64,000 nucleotides of DNA from Eubacteriaceae bacterium ES3 (GCA_030586155.1 CP130741.1:1296680-1360679); one strand, 5' to 3'; shown: positions 53,762-63,933, counted from the first letter of the stretch. Translations and numbers: made by a program. Notes: generated by a model not told the origin, from the sequence alone.

Positions 53762-53953
53762 ATGATTGTCAGATCAAGATCGATGTTGCTGGCGGATTAT
53801 GAAAAAATCTCGAAATTAGCCAGAACTTCGGGTGAGCCTGTATATATTACAAAGAATGGCGAAAATGATACAGTATTAATGAGTATCGAAGCGTTTGAAA
53901 AACGCGAAGAAGTAATTAAAGAATTGTACAAAATGAAAAATCGTAAAACCTGA
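53762..53953 (+). CDS. Orphan Phd/YefM-type antitoxin
   Basis: 63 residues. The fold MIVRSRSMLLADYEKISKLA, then EPVYITKNGENDTVLMSIEAFEK is the YefM/Phd DNA-binding half. No toxin follows; the next gene is on the other strand. The short C-terminal tail (KELYKMKNRKT) is where a toxin-binding segment would sit. Clear AGGTGGG site. Confidence 0.8.
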   Translation: MIVRSRSMLLADYEKISKLARTSGEPVYITKNGENDTVLMSIEAFEKREEVIKELYKMKNRKT

Positions 53954-53974
53954 TTCAAAAAACTATAATAAATG

Positions 53975-54499
53975 TCAAGAAGTTAGTGTTCTAAGTATTG
54001 ATGAGTAGAGTGTTTGTGTATTCTCTTTCCAGCGGTTGCAAATTTCTAATGCGAGCTTTAATGTTGGTGCATCTAATGAAATTTCCATCAGCATTAAATT
54101 ATTCTCGTAGAATTTTAATTCTACAATATATTCATTTTCACTTTTTTTATGGTAATTTGCAGTTACTCTGATTTCTTTAAATATTTTTTCGTAGTTTTCC
54201 TGAAGATAACGGTCAATCATGTCACGAATATAGACAGGAATCTTTTCGAAAAAAATATCTAAGCTGGCTTTTCCAACATCTGAAAGATTTAAAACTACTT
54301 TTTCATCAAGTGATATAGTGTTAATAAAATCGTCTTTAATCAAATCATCAATGTAAAATTGAATATCAAAATAAGTTATCTGAATGTTTTCGATAACAAT
54401 AAGGGCAACCTGTTCACGGGTTAATGCAGATTTCATTTTATCTAATACATATAAAATAATTAATTTGTTTTCTGCCTGTTGTTCTGAGTTAAAGAGCAT
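53975..54499 (-). CDS. DUF4364 family protein
   Basis: 174 residues. The N-terminus (NKLIILYVLDKMKSALTREQ) and following DLIKDDFINTISLDEKV form a winged-helix-like fold typical of DUF4364, a family confined to Clostridia. Probably a transcription regulator; target unknown. Convergent with the antitoxin gene, with 21 bp between them. Confidence 0.8.
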   Translation of the reverse strand: MLFNSEQQAENKLIILYVLDKMKSALTREQVALIVIENIQITYFDIQFYIDDLIKDDFINTISLDEKVVLNLSDVGKASLDIFFEKIPVYIRDMIDRYLQENYEKIFKEIRVTANYHKKSENEYIVELKFYENNLMLMEISLDAPTLKLALEICNRWKENTQTLYSSILRTLTS

Positions 54500-54583
54500 T
54501 CCGGATCACCACTTTCATTTTATGATTATATTGTAACATATTAAACAGCTTGTGGGATATGATCAATGTGAAAAAGGAGAAAA

Positions 54584-55294
54584 ATGATGAAAAATAATCA
54601 GATTATTACACATTTGAATGAACTGGCGATTTCACTTGGCGCTACTGAACTGGGTTATTCAGACTTAATGGTAATGGACGCTCAAGATCGCTTTGATTAC
54701 AGGTACGCAGTAACTGTAGTGGTGAGATTGGCTAACGGTGTAATTGATCAAATAAAAGATGAACCTACGCATACATATTTTAGCCATTATCGGGCAGTTA
54801 ACCGTCTTATCGACCATATCACATTGCGGCTAGGCCTATATTTAGAATCACAGGGCTTTCCTTCAATGCCGATTCCTGCATCTCAATCCATCAATGGTGA
54901 TGATCATTCTCCCTACTCCAGCGCATTTTCCCATAAAACCGGAGCGGTGCTGTCAGGCTTGGGATGGATTGGAAAAAGTGCTTTGTTAATTCATCGTCAA
55001 TATGGACCTAGAGTACGTCTTGGTACAATACTAACAAATGCTCCGGTACTACCTGGTACTCCAATTAAAAAAAGTCAGTGCACATCATGCTCTGCGTGTG
55101 TTAAAGTATGCCCGGCTTTGGCTATTGAAGGAAAAAATTGGAGAATGGGCATGATTAGAAATGAATTATATGATGCTCATGCCTGCAGTGTGTATATGAA
55201 GGAGGCTTTTAAGCATATTGGTCGGGGTGCTGTGTGCGGTTTGTGTATGGCTGTTTGTCCAATAGGAAAAAAAGATAATATATATTTGCGATAA
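54584..55294 (+). CDS. QueG-like double 4Fe-4S protein, short form
   Basis: 236 residues. It ends with two cluster motifs, CTSCSACVKVCP and CGLCMAVCP, as in epoxyqueuosine reductase, and has GAVLSGLGWIGKSALL, also found there. QueG has about 380 residues and a HEAT-like end that is missing. It is likely a corrinoid-dependent or related reductase; queuosine role is not sure. Two adjacent ATGs (54584, 54587) follow AAGGAG. Confidence 0.75.
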   Translation: MMKNNQIITHLNELAISLGATELGYSDLMVMDAQDRFDYRYAVTVVVRLANGVIDQIKDEPTHTYFSHYRAVNRLIDHITLRLGLYLESQGFPSMPIPASQSINGDDHSPYSSAFSHKTGAVLSGLGWIGKSALLIHRQYGPRVRLGTILTNAPVLPGTPIKKSQCTSCSACVKVCPALAIEGKNWRMGMIRNELYDAHACSVYMKEAFKHIGRGAVCGLCMAVCPIGKKDNIYLR

Positions 55295-55417
55295 GATCTA
55301 ATAGGGTTTAATTAATCTTAATTGGGTTTTCAAATGGATTAATTTGTTATATAATAGTAAAAGAAGCTGTCGACGGTTTGTCTGGCAGTTTTTTAAATTC
55401 ATGGAAAATGTGAGTCA

Positions 55418-56752
55418 ATGAAAAAATTTAAAATAATGTCAGTAGATCCTCATAGCATAGGAACTGAATTAGAACTGCAAGCCGGAGATCAACTAATTTC
55501 TATTAATGAACATGAAATAAATGATATTCTTGATTATCGGTATCTTATTGCAGATGAAATGCTTTTGGTAGAAGTTAAAAAACAAAACGGAGAAATTTGG
55601 GAACTTGAAATAGAAAAAGAATATGAAGAAGATCTAGGTCTTCATTTTGAAGAAGATCAAATGGAAATAAAAACCTGTAAAAATAATTGCATCTTTTGTT
55701 TTATTGATCAATTACCTGAAGGTTTACGAAAAAGCCTATATATAAAAGACGATGATGAGCGACTTTCATTTTTAACGGGTAATTATATTACGCTTACTAA
55801 TCTTTCAGATAATGATTATCAGAGAATCATTGATTACCATATAATGCCGATCAATATTTCAATCCATACAACTAATTCTGAATTGCGTTGTAAAATGCTT
55901 AATAATCGTTTTGCTGGTCAAGTTCTTGAATTTTTGGATAGATTTAAAGAGAACAATATCATGATGAATGGACAAATAGTACTTGTTCCAAGTTATAACG
56001 ATAATCTGGAATTATCCAGAACGCTAGATGACTTAATGAATTACTATCCTACTCTCCAATCAGTATCGGTAGTACCAGTTGGACTTTCAAAACATCGTAG
56101 AGGATTGAAAGCATTACAACCTTTCAGTCAGGAAGAAGCAAAAAGAACAATTGAAATTATTAACAATGTACATAATAAAATGCTGGAAAAATATGGCAGG
56201 GGTTTTGTTTACCCTGCTGATGAATTTTTTAAAATGGCAGATGTACCCATACCAGACGTTAAATATTATGATGATTTCTTGCAAATTGAAAATGGAGTGG
56301 GAATGATCGCTGATTTTAAACACGATTTTTGTGATAAATTGGAAGAAGAAGATACTTTTCATAATGTAGGGAAGAAAATTGGTATCTTGACTAGTCAGGT
56401 AGCTCATGATGAGATTAAGGAATTAATTAGCAGATTTAATATTAAATATAAAGGGGCAGAAATAGTCACTATTCCAATAATAAATTATTTTTTCGGAGAA
56501 ATGATCACCGTGTCGGGTTTAATAACTGGGCAGGACATAATTAACCAGATAAAGCCATTATTAAAAATCCACAAATTTGATGAGCTTTTAATTCCAGAAA
56601 ATGCGTTCAAAAAGGATTCTGATTTACTGTTGGATGATTATACGTTAGAAAAAGTAAGTCGGTTGTTAGAGGTGAATATTACTAAAACGCCTGTAAATGG
56701 AAGAGTTCTTGTAGAAGCTCTTCTTAATCAGAAGAAGTCTCAGACTTCTTGA
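55418..56752 (+). CDS. DUF512 radical SAM-like protein with N-terminal PDZ
   Basis: 444 residues. The N-terminal PDZ-like part (GTELELQAGDQLISINEHEI) is followed by CKNNCIFCFIDQLPEGLRKSLYIKDDD (trimmed), with a CxxxCxxC motif, and the DUF512 C-domain from about 300. The family is widespread in Clostridia and always next to der. Function unknown; a link to ribosome assembly is inferred from der. Confidence 0.88.
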   Translation: MKKFKIMSVDPHSIGTELELQAGDQLISINEHEINDILDYRYLIADEMLLVEVKKQNGEIWELEIEKEYEEDLGLHFEEDQMEIKTCKNNCIFCFIDQLPEGLRKSLYIKDDDERLSFLTGNYITLTNLSDNDYQRIIDYHIMPINISIHTTNSELRCKMLNNRFAGQVLEFLDRFKENNIMMNGQIVLVPSYNDNLELSRTLDDLMNYYPTLQSVSVVPVGLSKHRRGLKALQPFSQEEAKRTIEIINNVHNKMLEKYGRGFVYPADEFFKMADVPIPDVKYYDDFLQIENGVGMIADFKHDFCDKLEEEDTFHNVGKKIGILTSQVAHDEIKELISRFNIKYKGAEIVTIPIINYFFGEMITVSGLITGQDIINQIKPLLKIHKFDELLIPENAFKKDSDLLLDDYTLEKVSRLLEVNITKTPVNGRVLVEALLNQKKSQTS

Positions 56753-56836
56753 GAAGTCCGATATTAAGAAGTTTGGTCAAAAATAATGATAATTCAGCAT
56801 ATTTTTAGCTGAAGAAAAATAGAAGTGAGGAATAAA

Positions 56837-58162
56837 ATGCCAAAACCAATTGTAGCAGTAGTCGGGCGTCCGAATGTTGGAAAATCGACACTGTTTAATA
56901 AACTTGTAGGTGAGCGTATAGCTATTGTCGAAGATACGCCAGGAGTCACCAGAGATCGAATTATTGCGGATGCTGAATGGCAGAATCACCATTTTACATT
57001 AATAGATACTGGGGGGATTGAACCTAATACCAAAGATGATATTTTGATGCAAATGAGAATTCAGGCAGAACTGGCTATTGATATGGCGGATCTGATTGTT
57101 CTGATGGTAGATGGAAGAGAAGGCTTGACTGCATCTGACAATGAAGTTGTGAATATGATCAGAAAACATGATAAGGATATTTTACTAGCAGTAAATAAGC
57201 TTGATCATGTTAATATGGATTTGAGCCTTTATGAGTTTTATAATCTTGGTATCGGTGAACCCATGGCAATTTCAGCTGAACAGGGTTTGGGATTAGGTGA
57301 TCTTCTGGATGAAATAATTGATCGTATGAAACGATACTATGATGAAGAGGAACAGGACGAAGACCGGCTGCGAATAGCAGTAATTGGTAAACCAAATGTC
57401 GGAAAATCGACACTTATAAATAGATTATTAGGTGAAGAGCGATTGATAGTTAGTAATGTTCCAGGGACAACCAGAGACGCTATTGATACAGCTGTCAAAG
57501 TAGATGGAAAAGACTATGTTCTTATCGATACAGCAGGATTACGAAAGAAAAAGAAGATATACGAAGATATTGAAAGGTATAGTATTGTACGTGCTGTTGC
57601 CGCAGTTGAACGAAGTCAAATAGTACTAATTCTGATTGATGCAACTCAAGGCATTACTGAACAGGATTCAAAAATTGCCGGAATTGCACATAATCGCGGG
57701 ATTCCTTCAATTGTAATTGTTAATAAATGGGATGCAGTTGAAAAAGATCACAAGACGATGAAAAAGATGGAGGCTGAAATCAGAGATCAATTGTCATTTA
57801 TGAACTATGCTCCAATTCTTTTTATTTCAGCGCATACAGGTCAACGTTTAGGTAAGATTTTTGAGATGGTACAATTTGTAAAAGAACAATGCGAAAAGCG
57901 TATTACTACTGGAAAACTAAATGAAGCTATCGCTGAATTTGTAATGCTGAAACAACCTCCAGCCAAGCACGGAAGACGGCTAAAAATATTTTACGCGTCA
58001 CAGGTTGCGATCAACCCACCAACATTTATTATATTTGTAAATGATCAGACTTTAGTTCACTTTTCGTATCAACGTTATCTTGAGAACAAAATTCGTGAGA
58101 CTTTTGATTTTTTCGGAACTCCTATTCGTATTATTATGCGAGAGAGAAACGAAAAGGAATAA
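56837..58162 (+). CDS. der: Ribosome assembly GTPase Der (EngA)
   Basis: 441 residues with two G domains (GRPNVGKSTLFN with DTPGVTRD and NKLDH; then GKPNVGKSTLIN with VPGTTRD, DTAGL and NKWD) and a KH-like C-domain. Needed for 50S assembly. ATG 56837 follows GTGAGG. It lies about 85 bp after the DUF512 gene. Confidence 0.97.
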   Translation: MPKPIVAVVGRPNVGKSTLFNKLVGERIAIVEDTPGVTRDRIIADAEWQNHHFTLIDTGGIEPNTKDDILMQMRIQAELAIDMADLIVLMVDGREGLTASDNEVVNMIRKHDKDILLAVNKLDHVNMDLSLYEFYNLGIGEPMAISAEQGLGLGDLLDEIIDRMKRYYDEEEQDEDRLRIAVIGKPNVGKSTLINRLLGEERLIVSNVPGTTRDAIDTAVKVDGKDYVLIDTAGLRKKKKIYEDIERYSIVRAVAAVERSQIVLILIDATQGITEQDSKIAGIAHNRGIPSIVIVNKWDAVEKDHKTMKKMEAEIRDQLSFMNYAPILFISAHTGQRLGKIFEMVQFVKEQCEKRITTGKLNEAIAEFVMLKQPPAKHGRRLKIFYASQVAINPPTFIIFVNDQTLVHFSYQRYLENKIRETFDFFGTPIRIIMRERNEKE

Positions 58163-58389
58163 ATGTGTTAGAATAGAGTATAGATATGGAGATTTGAGAG
58201 GGCGAACTTGAAAATTAAAATATTATAAAAAAGCTAACGTTTTCAAAGATGTAATTCTATTATATTTATGTTATAATGTGACAAGTCCTTTAATTATAAA
58301 GGACTTATTTCACAAGTAAGATTGTTAAAATAATAACAATAAATGTATGGCTTGTTGTGAAATTGATTGATCATAGCTGGAGGTACCGC

Positions 58390-58593
58390 ATGGATAGGAG
58401 AAGAACAACGGATAGCAATAAGTTTACTGAAGTATATGAAGAAAAATTATCTTGTTCTAATTGTAATCGAAATTGCGAAATGACCTTGTTGATGGACGGA
58501 TGTTCTGTTTTATATGTAGAAGGTGATGGCTGCAAAAAAGGTCAAAAATATGCTTATAAAGAAATGAGAAAGCTCAAAGTTTTGATGGCTTAA
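58390..58593 (+). CDS. Solitary DUF1667-like Cys-rich mini-protein
   Basis: 67 residues. After a charged start, LSCSNCNRNCEMTLLMDG, then YVEGDGCKKGQKYAYKEM, closely follows the DUF1667 pattern (CxxCxxxC, G-x-x-C-x-x-G-x-x-Y-A-x-x-E). Normal members are about 120 residues and often sit in glycerol-3-phosphate dehydrogenase (GlpABC-like) clusters. This one stands alone. Four Cys point to metal or cluster binding. ATG 58390 follows GGAGG. Confidence 0.7.
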   Translation: MDRRRTTDSNKFTEVYEEKLSCSNCNRNCEMTLLMDGCSVLYVEGDGCKKGQKYAYKEMRKLKVLMA

Positions 58594-58707
58594 ATTATTG
58601 TTCCAAAATCTTCGAGCAAAGTTTGCGTTTACAAGTATTTTTTGTTCTATTGACAGATTTATTCTAGAGTGTTACGCTTAATAAAATCTAAAGAAACAGG
58701 TGAAGAA

Positions 58708-59181
58708 ATGAACAGTTATGCTTTGATTATTATGAAGCCGGATGCACTTGATAGGGAATTAACAGAGCTGATAGTTTCAAGATTCGTGGAAAAAGGTTTT
58801 AAAATTGAACTAGTTGGTTATAAAAAGGTTAATCAAAAGCTGATTCTAAGTCATTATTCGGAAGTGATTGAAAAGCTGGGAGATTGGTTCAAGTTGTTAA
58901 TTATAAATGATTTTGTGGGAAAAGGTATGATTCCAATTGTTCTAAGTAAGGACAATGCAAAAGCTATTGAAGATGCTAGAAATTTAACCGGAGCAACTGA
59001 TCCTGCGAAGGCTAACGCTGGAACGATCAGAGGGGATTTCGGCATTGATTCAATGGAACAGGCAAATATTGAAAAACGAAGTTGTTTTAACTTAATTCAT
59101 TGTTCGGATTCAAAGGAGTCCTTTGAATCTGAATGTAAGCTTTGGTTTGATCAAAATGCAATTGAAAAGTTTTTAGATTAG
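58708..59181 (+). CDS. ndk: Nucleoside diphosphate kinase
   Basis: 157 residues. KPDALDRELTELIV, GATDPAKANAGTIRGDFG and the phosphohistidine in NLIHCSDSKESFESE (Cys where most have Gly). It balances NTPs using ATP. Slightly longer and more divergent than typical NDK. ATG 58708 follows AGGTGA. Confidence 0.9.
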   Translation: MNSYALIIMKPDALDRELTELIVSRFVEKGFKIELVGYKKVNQKLILSHYSEVIEKLGDWFKLLIINDFVGKGMIPIVLSKDNAKAIEDARNLTGATDPAKANAGTIRGDFGIDSMEQANIEKRSCFNLIHCSDSKESFESECKLWFDQNAIEKFLD

Positions 59182-59252
59182 ACTTTGAATACTTTAAAGT
59201 ATTGTAAGTGTTAAATTATATTTAAATAATGATGTGTTTAAAGGAGAAGTCT

Positions 59253-60059
59253 TTGAATGAACGAATTATTTTTTTAGGGACAGGAAATGCAGCAGTTACC
59301 GAATGTTATAATACCTGTTTTGCTATAGAAAAGGAGAATGAATATTTTCTAGTGGATACAGGTGGCGGAAATGGCATTTTAAGGCAATTAAAACATGCTG
59401 ATATTCCTTTAAATGCAATCCATGAAATTTTCATCAGCCATGGACATACTGATCATTTATTAGGTGTAATCTGGTTAATTCGTATGATTGGCGCACAAAT
59501 TTTAAACGGAAAATATAACGGAAAATTAAAAATATATACACACCCAAAATTAATTCGGACAATTAAAAAGATTGTAAAATTAACTGTTCAGAAGCAAATT
59601 GTAAAACTATTGGATGATAAGATCTGTTTTAGAAAAATAAAAGATGGTCAAACAAGAAAAATTATGGCTTATCCGGTTACGTTTTTCGATATAAAATCAA
59701 AAAAGGAGCGACAATTTGGTTTTGTTATAAAGTTGATGAATGGCAAGAAATTGGCATTTCTTGGTGATGAGCCTTTTTATAGACACGAAAAAAAATATGT
59801 GAATAAAGCAGACTGGCTACTTCATGAAGCATTTTGTCTTTATGAAGAGCGAGAAATATTTTTACCGTATGATAAATCTCATGTTACGGTTAAAGAGGCT
59901 TGCGAAAATGCAGTTGATTTGAATATAAAAAACCTGGTACTCTATCATACAGAGGATAAAAATATAATAATGCGAAAATATTTGTATTTTCTGGAAGCAA
60001 AGAAGTTTTTTTCTGGAAACATTTTGATTCCAGACGATTTGGAAATTTTTGAATTGTAA
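59253..60059 (+). CDS. Metallo-beta-lactamase-fold hydrolase (RNase Z-like)
   Basis: About 268 residues. LGTGNAAVTE at the start, the metal motif SHGHTDHLLG (HxHxDH) and later metal ligands in GDEPFYRH and LYHTED. Resembles RNase Z / Atsa-like phosphodiesterases, but the exosite arm for tRNA is not seen, so the substrate is open. TTG 59253 follows AAGGAG; ATG 59229 lies before that site. Confidence 0.82.
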   Translation: MNERIIFLGTGNAAVTECYNTCFAIEKENEYFLVDTGGGNGILRQLKHADIPLNAIHEIFISHGHTDHLLGVIWLIRMIGAQILNGKYNGKLKIYTHPKLIRTIKKIVKLTVQKQIVKLLDDKICFRKIKDGQTRKIMAYPVTFFDIKSKKERQFGFVIKLMNGKKLAFLGDEPFYRHEKKYVNKADWLLHEAFCLYEEREIFLPYDKSHVTVKEACENAVDLNIKNLVLYHTEDKNIIMRKYLYFLEAKKFFSGNILIPDDLEIFEL

Positions 60060-60060
60060 A

Positions 60061-60092
60061 AAAAAGCCGACAAAATTTGTCGGCTTTTTTTA
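60061..60092. terminator. Bidirectional terminator after the hydrolase gene
   Basis: AAAAAGCCGACAAA and TTTGTCGGCTTTTT form a perfect stem with A-run before and T-run after. Serves both converging genes. Confidence 0.85.
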
Positions 60093-60096
60093 AAGT

Positions 60097-60429
60097 TTAA
60101 ATAAGGGTTGATAATCCCCAAATAGCAAGTCCTCCGATTAGTAGAACAAATATAATGCTTACAATTTCAAGAATAATAATAACGAGACCAATAATTTTTC
60201 CGGTTTTCGCCTTCTTATTGTCAGGATCAGCTTCTAGTTCTTTTTTTCCATTAACAAAAGCTAGAACGCCAAATACCAGAACAGCAATTCCCAGTCCAAA
60301 TGATAAAATGCTTGATATTGCTCCTAGATCGAAACTAGATGTGATGAAACCAAGAACAAGATTCACTGCCCAACAAATGATTGCGATTAATCCAAACGAA
60401 TAACCCTTCATACCAAATTCAAAATTCAT
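60097..60429 (-). CDS. Small DUF4190-like membrane protein
   Basis: 110 residues with about three hydrophobic helices and a basic loop (NGKKELEADPDNKKAKTGK) between two of them. DUF4190-type proteins have this arrangement. ATG (complement of 60427-60429) follows GGAAGCG. Function unknown. Confidence 0.65.
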   Translation of the reverse strand: MNFEFGMKGYSFGLIAIICWAVNLVLGFITSSFDLGAISSILSFGLGIAVLVFGVLAFVNGKKELEADPDNKKAKTGKIIGLVIIILEIVSIIFVLLIGGLAIWGLSTLI

Positions 60430-60484
60430 TTTAACGCTTCCTTTCAAAAATAAATAATAACATATACAACCTTAATAAATGATA

Positions 60485-61261
60485 TTACTCAACATCATAT
60501 AAATCCCCAAAATCACTAAAATCCATAGAAGCAAAGTCTGTGAATTCAATACCTGACGGCTTTTCAAATAGATTATTGTCTAATTTTTCAGAAGATATTT
60601 CTGTCACCTCTGTACTGGCAATTAATTCTTCTGAAGAATAGATTTCAGATTTCAAAGGAACACCATATTGAGTCGAAAACCACATTTTTACGACCATAAC
60701 ACCATCCCCACTATCCTCAGTAGTTTCAATGTATATGACCTTTTCACCATTTAATTCTTCTACTCGTGCAGTAAAATCTCCGGTAAGATTATCAGTCAGG
60801 TCGGAAAAAGAACTGGTCATTTCCTCTGTTTCAAATTCGCTGGATAGATCTGATTCACTACTAAGTTCAGTATCAGAAAACATCATCCCAGTTGTTTGTC
60901 CTTCAATATATTGATAGGTAAGACCTTCAGATGCATTATAAATAATTATCTGTTTTCCAACGTCGGGAATATCCATTTCCATCCTTGAATTTCCATTCTG
61001 AATCATCGTTGTCATTGTTGTATCAGTACCATAAATACCACTTGTTACAGATGTCATCGATAATGATTCAGGTTGACCTATATTTAGACTATTTAATAGG
61101 TCAGTTCCAGTTAGACTTTCATCCACAGCAGCGGATGTCTCTTCACTTTTGGATTCTGAAGAATCTGTCTGAGACGGTTCTTCTGAGTTGCTGCTACATC
61201 CAATTAGAGAAAGAACTAAAAACAATAAAAGTACAAATAAGGGGAATAATTTTTTTTTCAT
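60485..61261 (-). CDS. Lipoprotein, LolA-like beta fold
   Basis: 258 residues. A signal peptide ends in the lipobox LIGC (Cys22), followed by a Ser/Glu-rich linker and a domain with repeated outward strands (GNSRMEMDIPDVGKQIIIYN, trimmed; VMVVKMWFSTQYGVPLKSE). Similar lipoproteins (DUF6612/LolA-like) sit on the outer face of the membrane. Function unknown. Confidence 0.75.
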   Translation of the reverse strand: MKKKLFPLFVLLLFLVLSLIGCSSNSEEPSQTDSSESKSEETSAAVDESLTGTDLLNSLNIGQPESLSMTSVTSGIYGTDTTMTTMIQNGNSRMEMDIPDVGKQIIIYNASEGLTYQYIEGQTTGMMFSDTELSSESDLSSEFETEEMTSSFSDLTDNLTGDFTARVEELNGEKVIYIETTEDSGDGVMVVKMWFSTQYGVPLKSEIYSSEELIASTEVTEISSEKLDNNLFEKPSGIEFTDFASMDFSDFGDLYDVE

Positions 61262-61444
61262 CGATAATCCTCACTTTCTTTTCTATATGAGAAAAATACC
61301 CTAATTTTCAATTATTAAACAAAATATAATAATTATATAAAATTACCTATTATATAAATGATAGAAATTTAAGCTAAAAGCTTGATGGCGGCGCATAATA
61401 ATTTATATCGACTTATTTGTAATTAAACTAAATAAACGAAAATG

Positions 61445-61473
61445 TTTACATAGTTATGTGGATGTTCTATAAT
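61445..61473 (+). promoter_or_regulatory. Promoter of the MCP gene
   Basis: TTTACA (61445-61450), 17-bp spacer, TATAAT (61468-61473). The 305-bp gap 61262-61566 holds nothing else recognised; no cyclic-di-GMP riboswitch. Confidence 0.6.
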
Positions 61474-61566
61474 TAGAATATTGAGGTTATTGGAAGTTCG
61501 GCGTTATCATGCATAGTTATTACTTTTTATAATTTTGATAACAATATAAGAAGAGGAGAAGATGAA

Positions 61567-63849
61567 TTGGAACAGGAGAAAAGTATTTTATCAAAACTGC
61601 TTGTTACACTGGTATTGCCGGTTATAGTAGTTGGCATTGTTATGGCTGCAATCGCAGCTGTGGTAGTAGAGACTACAGGGACAGCTCAGCTATTATTAAT
61701 TATTGGAATTGGTGTTCTCGTAATAGTCATAATAATCATTGTAGGAATTAATGATTTATCAACTCGAATAGCAAGAATAAGTCAGAGATTAGAGAATGTA
61801 TATTCTGAAAATTCTTCGGTATATCATCAGTCTGAAAAAAATACAAATTCCATTGAAAAGCTAGATCAAATAGTAAGCGATTTAAGCAGTACTTATCAAC
61901 AAAATCTACAATTTGCTCAAAGATTGGAAGATGGTAACAGGAAGGGCGATTTAGAATTTACACAACCTAAAGACAGTTTGGGTAAGAGCTTGTATTGCTT
62001 GGAAATGAGCGTATCTGAATTTAGTGAATTATTAGAACAATTATCTAAGGCAATTGAGACAGGAGAATTACCTGCGATTGCTTTATCAGGAGCTTTTGGC
62101 ACCTCGGGGAAAAAAATACTGGGTGTTATTGAAGCTCTTATGAAAGAAAGAGACTTTTATCTGGCTTTACTAGACGCATTGCCGTATCGTATTACCGGGA
62201 TTGATCTTGATATGCAGATTACTTTTATTAATAAAACACTAGAAGATTTATGTTTATTTACTGGGTCGATAGAACATGATCGCAGCGAAATGGTGGGGAC
62301 TAAATGTAAAGATTGTGGTTTGGAAATGTGCGGGAATGAAAATTGTGGTGTAAGACGATTAAATGAAAAAGGATTAACGGAATACCCTTTTGTTTTCATG
62401 GATCGACACTATCGTATGGATACAGTAGCGCTGTTAAATCGAAGTGGTCAAAAAATTGGATATGTAGATATTTCCCATGATACGACATCTACAGCCAGTG
62501 TTTCTGCTTATTCTGCTGTTGAAGTTCAAAGACTTGATGAAAATCTGGCGAGTCTTGCAGCAGGTAACCTTGATTTGGATCTTACAATAGCTGAAGGTAA
62601 TGAGTTCACAGGTGAAACTGAAGCTCAATTCCAGGGAATTGCTGAAAACTTACAAAATGTAAAATCATCTATTGGATCGCTAATTGATGAGGTGTCGATA
62701 ATGACCAGATCGGTGGTTGATGGAAATCTTGACGCGCGATCCGATGAGGCAGCTTTTAGTGGAGCATGGCAGGATTTGATTAGTGGCATGAATCTTCTAT
62801 TAGAAAGTGTTAGTCTACCAGTTGAAGAAGTGACCAATGTAATGGAAGCAATTTCTAATGGAGATCTTAATTTAGCAGTTGAAGGCCAGTATAACGGGCG
62901 TTTTGAGGATCTGAAAAACACGGTTAACCAGATGGCAGTGCGCTTTAAGGAAATAATTGAACTGATTTCAAATGTTACTGGCGAAATTGGTCGGGGTAAT
63001 CTAGCTATTGACAGATTATCTTCATTTGGCGGTGATTTTGATGGGATTTCAAATGCATTAAATATTATTATTGAAACGCTAAATGGCCTGTTTAAGGATA
63101 TTAATAACGCATCAGAGCAGGTTAATTCTGGAGCAGAACAAGTAGCTGACAGTTCACAGAGTTTGGCTCAAGGCTCTACTGAGCAGGCCAGTTCAATTGA
63201 GGAGCTTACTGCATCAATTGCTGAAATTGCAGATCAAACTAAAAACAATGCAGTTAATGCTAATAAAGCGCGTCAGTTAACTAATAGCGTAATGGTGAAT
63301 GCTGAAAGAGGAAATGCTCAGATGTCGGAAATGCAAGTTTCTATGGTTGGAATAAATCAAAGTTCTGAAGATATTACAAAAATTATTAAAGTCATTGATG
63401 ACATTGCTTTCCAGACAAATATATTAGCCTTGAATGCAGCAGTTGAAGCAGCCCGTGCTGGTCAGCACGGAAAGGGGTTTGCAGTTGTTGCTGAGGAAGT
63501 AAGAACGCTGGCTGCACGAAGTGCAGATGCGGCTAAAGAAACGACGATACTAATTGAAGATTCCATTTCTAGAGTCCAGGAAGGGACTAAGATAGCTGAT
63601 GAAACGGCAGTGGCTCTTAATGAAATTGTCGCTGGAATAGATCAGATCAATAATTTAATTGGCAATATTGCTACTGCATCAAATGAACAGGCATCTGGAA
63701 TAGCACAGATTAATACTGGCGTTGAACAGGTTGCTCAGGTGGTACAACAGAATTCGGCGACCGCTGAAGAAAGTGCTGCTTCCAGTGAAGAACTATCTAG
63801 CCAGGCGACATTACTGAAGGAACGAATTAATAAGTTCAATTTACGATAG
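61567..63849 (+). CDS. Methyl-accepting chemotaxis protein with Cys-rich PAS
   Basis: 760 residues. Two adjacent N-terminal membrane helices (about 10-60) with almost no outside loop, so no extracellular ligand domain. Then a PAS domain (about 195-320) containing [20 protein letters not shown] (five Cys), several HAMP-like repeats (about 325-530), and the signalling domain whose tip is [21 protein letters not shown], with the usual methylation regions around it. It should sense something inside the cell; redox or metal sensing by the Cys group is inferred. TTG start after GAGGAG. Confidence 0.92.
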   Translation: MEQEKSILSKLLVTLVLPVIVVGIVMAAIAAVVVETTGTAQLLLIIGIGVLVIVIIIIVGINDLSTRIARISQRLENVYSENSSVYHQSEKNTNSIEKLDQIVSDLSSTYQQNLQFAQRLEDGNRKGDLEFTQPKDSLGKSLYCLEMSVSEFSELLEQLSKAIETGELPAIALSGAFGTSGKKILGVIEALMKERDFYLALLDALPYRITGIDLDMQITFINKTLEDLCLFTGSIEHDRSEMVGTKCKDCGLEMCGNENCGVRRLNEKGLTEYPFVFMDRHYRMDTVALLNRSGQKIGYVDISHDTTSTASVSAYSAVEVQRLDENLASLAAGNLDLDLTIAEGNEFTGETEAQFQGIAENLQNVKSSIGSLIDEVSIMTRSVVDGNLDARSDEAAFSGAWQDLISGMNLLLESVSLPVEEVTNVMEAISNGDLNLAVEGQYNGRFEDLKNTVNQMAVRFKEIIELISNVTGEIGRGNLAIDRLSSFGGDFDGISNALNIIIETLNGLFKDINNASEQVNSGAEQVADSSQSLAQGSTEQASSIEELTASIAEIADQTKNNAVNANKARQLTNSVMVNAERGNAQMSEMQVSMVGINQSSEDITKIIKVIDDIAFQTNILALNAAVEAARAGQHGKGFAVVAEEVRTLAARSADAAKETTILIEDSISRVQEGTKIADETAVALNEIVAGIDQINNLIGNIATASNEQASGIAQINTGVEQVAQVVQQNSATAEESAASSEELSSQATLLKERINKFNLR

Positions 63850-63851
63850 GC

Positions 63852-63882
63852 ATTAATGGATACGTTTGAGGTATCCATTAAT
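63852..63882. repeat. Perfect 12-bp inverted repeat after the MCP gene
   Basis: ATTAATGGATAC (63852-63863) pairs with GTATCCATTAAT (63871-63882), loop GTTTGAG. No T-run follows; perhaps a weak terminator. Confidence 0.55.
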
Positions 63883-63933
63883 ATTAAAGATAAGCTATAT
63901 AACGTTAGGATTAAGATTGAATTAGGAGTTAAC

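Noticed and set aside
55365-55396. Hairpin CTGTCGAC...GTCTGGCAG with T-run before the DUF512 gene
   Set aside because: Pairing has several mismatches; too weak to call a terminator.
56732-56750. Palindrome AAGAAGTC/GACTTCTT as terminator before der
   Set aside because: It lies within the last codons of the DUF512 gene and has no T-run.
61262-61566. Cyclic-di-GMP riboswitch before the chemoreceptor
   Set aside because: Some GC-rich words (GGCGGCGC) are present but not the conserved GEMM blocks.
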